From the NCBI GenBank assembly GCA_946478675.1, contig CAMLEF010000326.1, forward strand, positions 1 through 5,120: a stretch of DNA of 5,120 nucleotides. The letters are read 5' to 3'. The notes under the pieces were generated by a model. It ran no database searches, was not told the DNA's origin, and saw only the letters and a list, made by a program, of their open reading frames with translations. Positions 4,810-5,120 of this stretch are shown here, piece by piece. The stretch's first letter is position 1, and each line of letters begins with the position of its first letter. Origin of the DNA: an uncultured Flavobacteriales bacterium. Lineage in GTDB: Bacteria; Bacteroidota; Bacteroidia; Palsa-965. The translations under genes were made by a program, and so were the position numbers.

Positions 4810-5041
4810 CCCTACTTTTCTTTGAATGACCGCACTATTCGACGACTGACCGGAATACACCGTCGAGTGGTTTCCGAACCTGCCGTCCGGCATTTTTTAC
4901 CGGTGAATGGAAGAGCAAGGAAACCGGGTTAATTCCATGTGAAAAACGAGGCTGGATTGATCGTGAAGTTGTCGCTATGGCGTTGCAAAGCAGTGTTTTG
5001 TGTCGGAGTCCCCGATTTTCGGCAAGGATTCTTCTGCCATT
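4810..5041. other. Intergenic region without a supported gene
   Basis: I see no convincing coding sequence here. One minus-strand frame stays open for about 94 codons from the right edge to a stop near 4838. Its translation has no initiating ATG in the window, reads through a terminator hairpin and has an unstructured composition, so I do not call it. No tRNA T-loop, rRNA or riboswitch motif was recognised. There is a small TGCC/GGCA stem before a T6 run at 4881-4898 that is too short to call a terminator. Confidence 0.5.
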
Positions 5042-5075
5042 AAAAAAGACGTTAAAGCACAGCCGTAACGTCTTT
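5042..5075 (-). terminator. Rho-independent terminator on the minus strand for a gene beyond the right edge
   Basis: On the minus strand AAAGACGTTA (5075-5066) pairs perfectly with TAACGTCTTT (5054-5045) around an 11-nt loop, and the T-run continues to 5042 (six Ts at 5047-5042). The direction of the U-tract shows it terminates transcripts arriving from the right. The coding end of that gene is either outside the window or, in one frame, at a TAA formed where loop meets stem near 5056-5054. I cannot tell which. Confidence 0.75.
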
Positions 5076-5120
5076 GGGGGATGTGAAGAGGATGCGCAGT
5101 GCAGCAGGCGGTCTTTCCCT

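Noticed and set aside
4840..4848. CGACGACTG shared with the right arm of the inverted repeat at 1610-1637
   Set aside because: A 9-base match without a partner arm or heptamer phase is too short to call another copy of the element.
4881..4898. TGCC-GTCC-GGCA followed by six T as a plus-strand terminator
   Set aside because: The stem is only four pairs and there is no plus-strand gene upstream that needs it.
4836..5119. A minus-strand frame open for about 94 codons from the right edge
   Set aside because: It lacks a start in the window, reads through a strong rho-independent terminator, and its translation has no protein-like pattern.

Overview
The window looks like a stretch of a Bacteroidota chromosome, perhaps a Chitinophagia/Sphingobacteriia-like lineage, though the lineage is not resolved. 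Four things point there. No start codon has a convincing Shine-Dalgarno sequence. Two to three genes carry the phylum's -7 promoter word TAnnTTTG, or a one-base variant, very close to the ATG. One lipoprotein has an LFSSC lipobox. The leftmost gene has the EVTNKEYREF...WVRDS segment typical of the GldK/formylglycine-generating-enzyme-like proteins common in this phylum. Base composition is mixed: roughly even GC in genes, with AT-rich gaps.

Layout from left to right: (1) The minus strand carries the first 278 codons of an exported FGE/GldK-like protein, which runs off the left edge. (2) A 236-bp divergent gap contains a large 26-nt-arm inverted repeat built of heptamers. (3) A plus-strand gene at 1073-1510 encodes an unrecognised 145-aa protein. 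(4) A 140-bp gap holds a second, GC-rich inverted repeat with 28-nt arms, followed at once by a perfect -7 box. (5) A complete class I DNA photolyase lies at 1651-2964. (6) A convergent gap contains heptamer repeats and a perfect rho-independent terminator. (7) A minus-strand Pro/Ala-rich lipoprotein and (8) a plus-strand exported thioredoxin-fold protein without a CXXC motif are divergent from a 62-bp shared promoter region. (9) A convergent gap has two hairpins, one with a U-tract. (10) A small basic protein is encoded on the minus strand. (11) The last 371 bp (4750-5120) has no gene I can support, but holds a clear minus-strand terminator that implies a gene just beyond the right edge.

The genes do not form an obvious operon: most are separately promoted, and strand switches are frequent. 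Only the 145-aa protein and the photolyase are tandem, and the photolyase has its own promoter-like box. I found no defence system, CRISPR array, mobile element, tRNA or rRNA. The most interesting non-coding signal is the pair of long intergenic palindromes made of degenerate 7-nt units, with related heptamer tracts at a third gap. The genes themselves look like ordinary housekeeping or envelope genes, some of unknown function.
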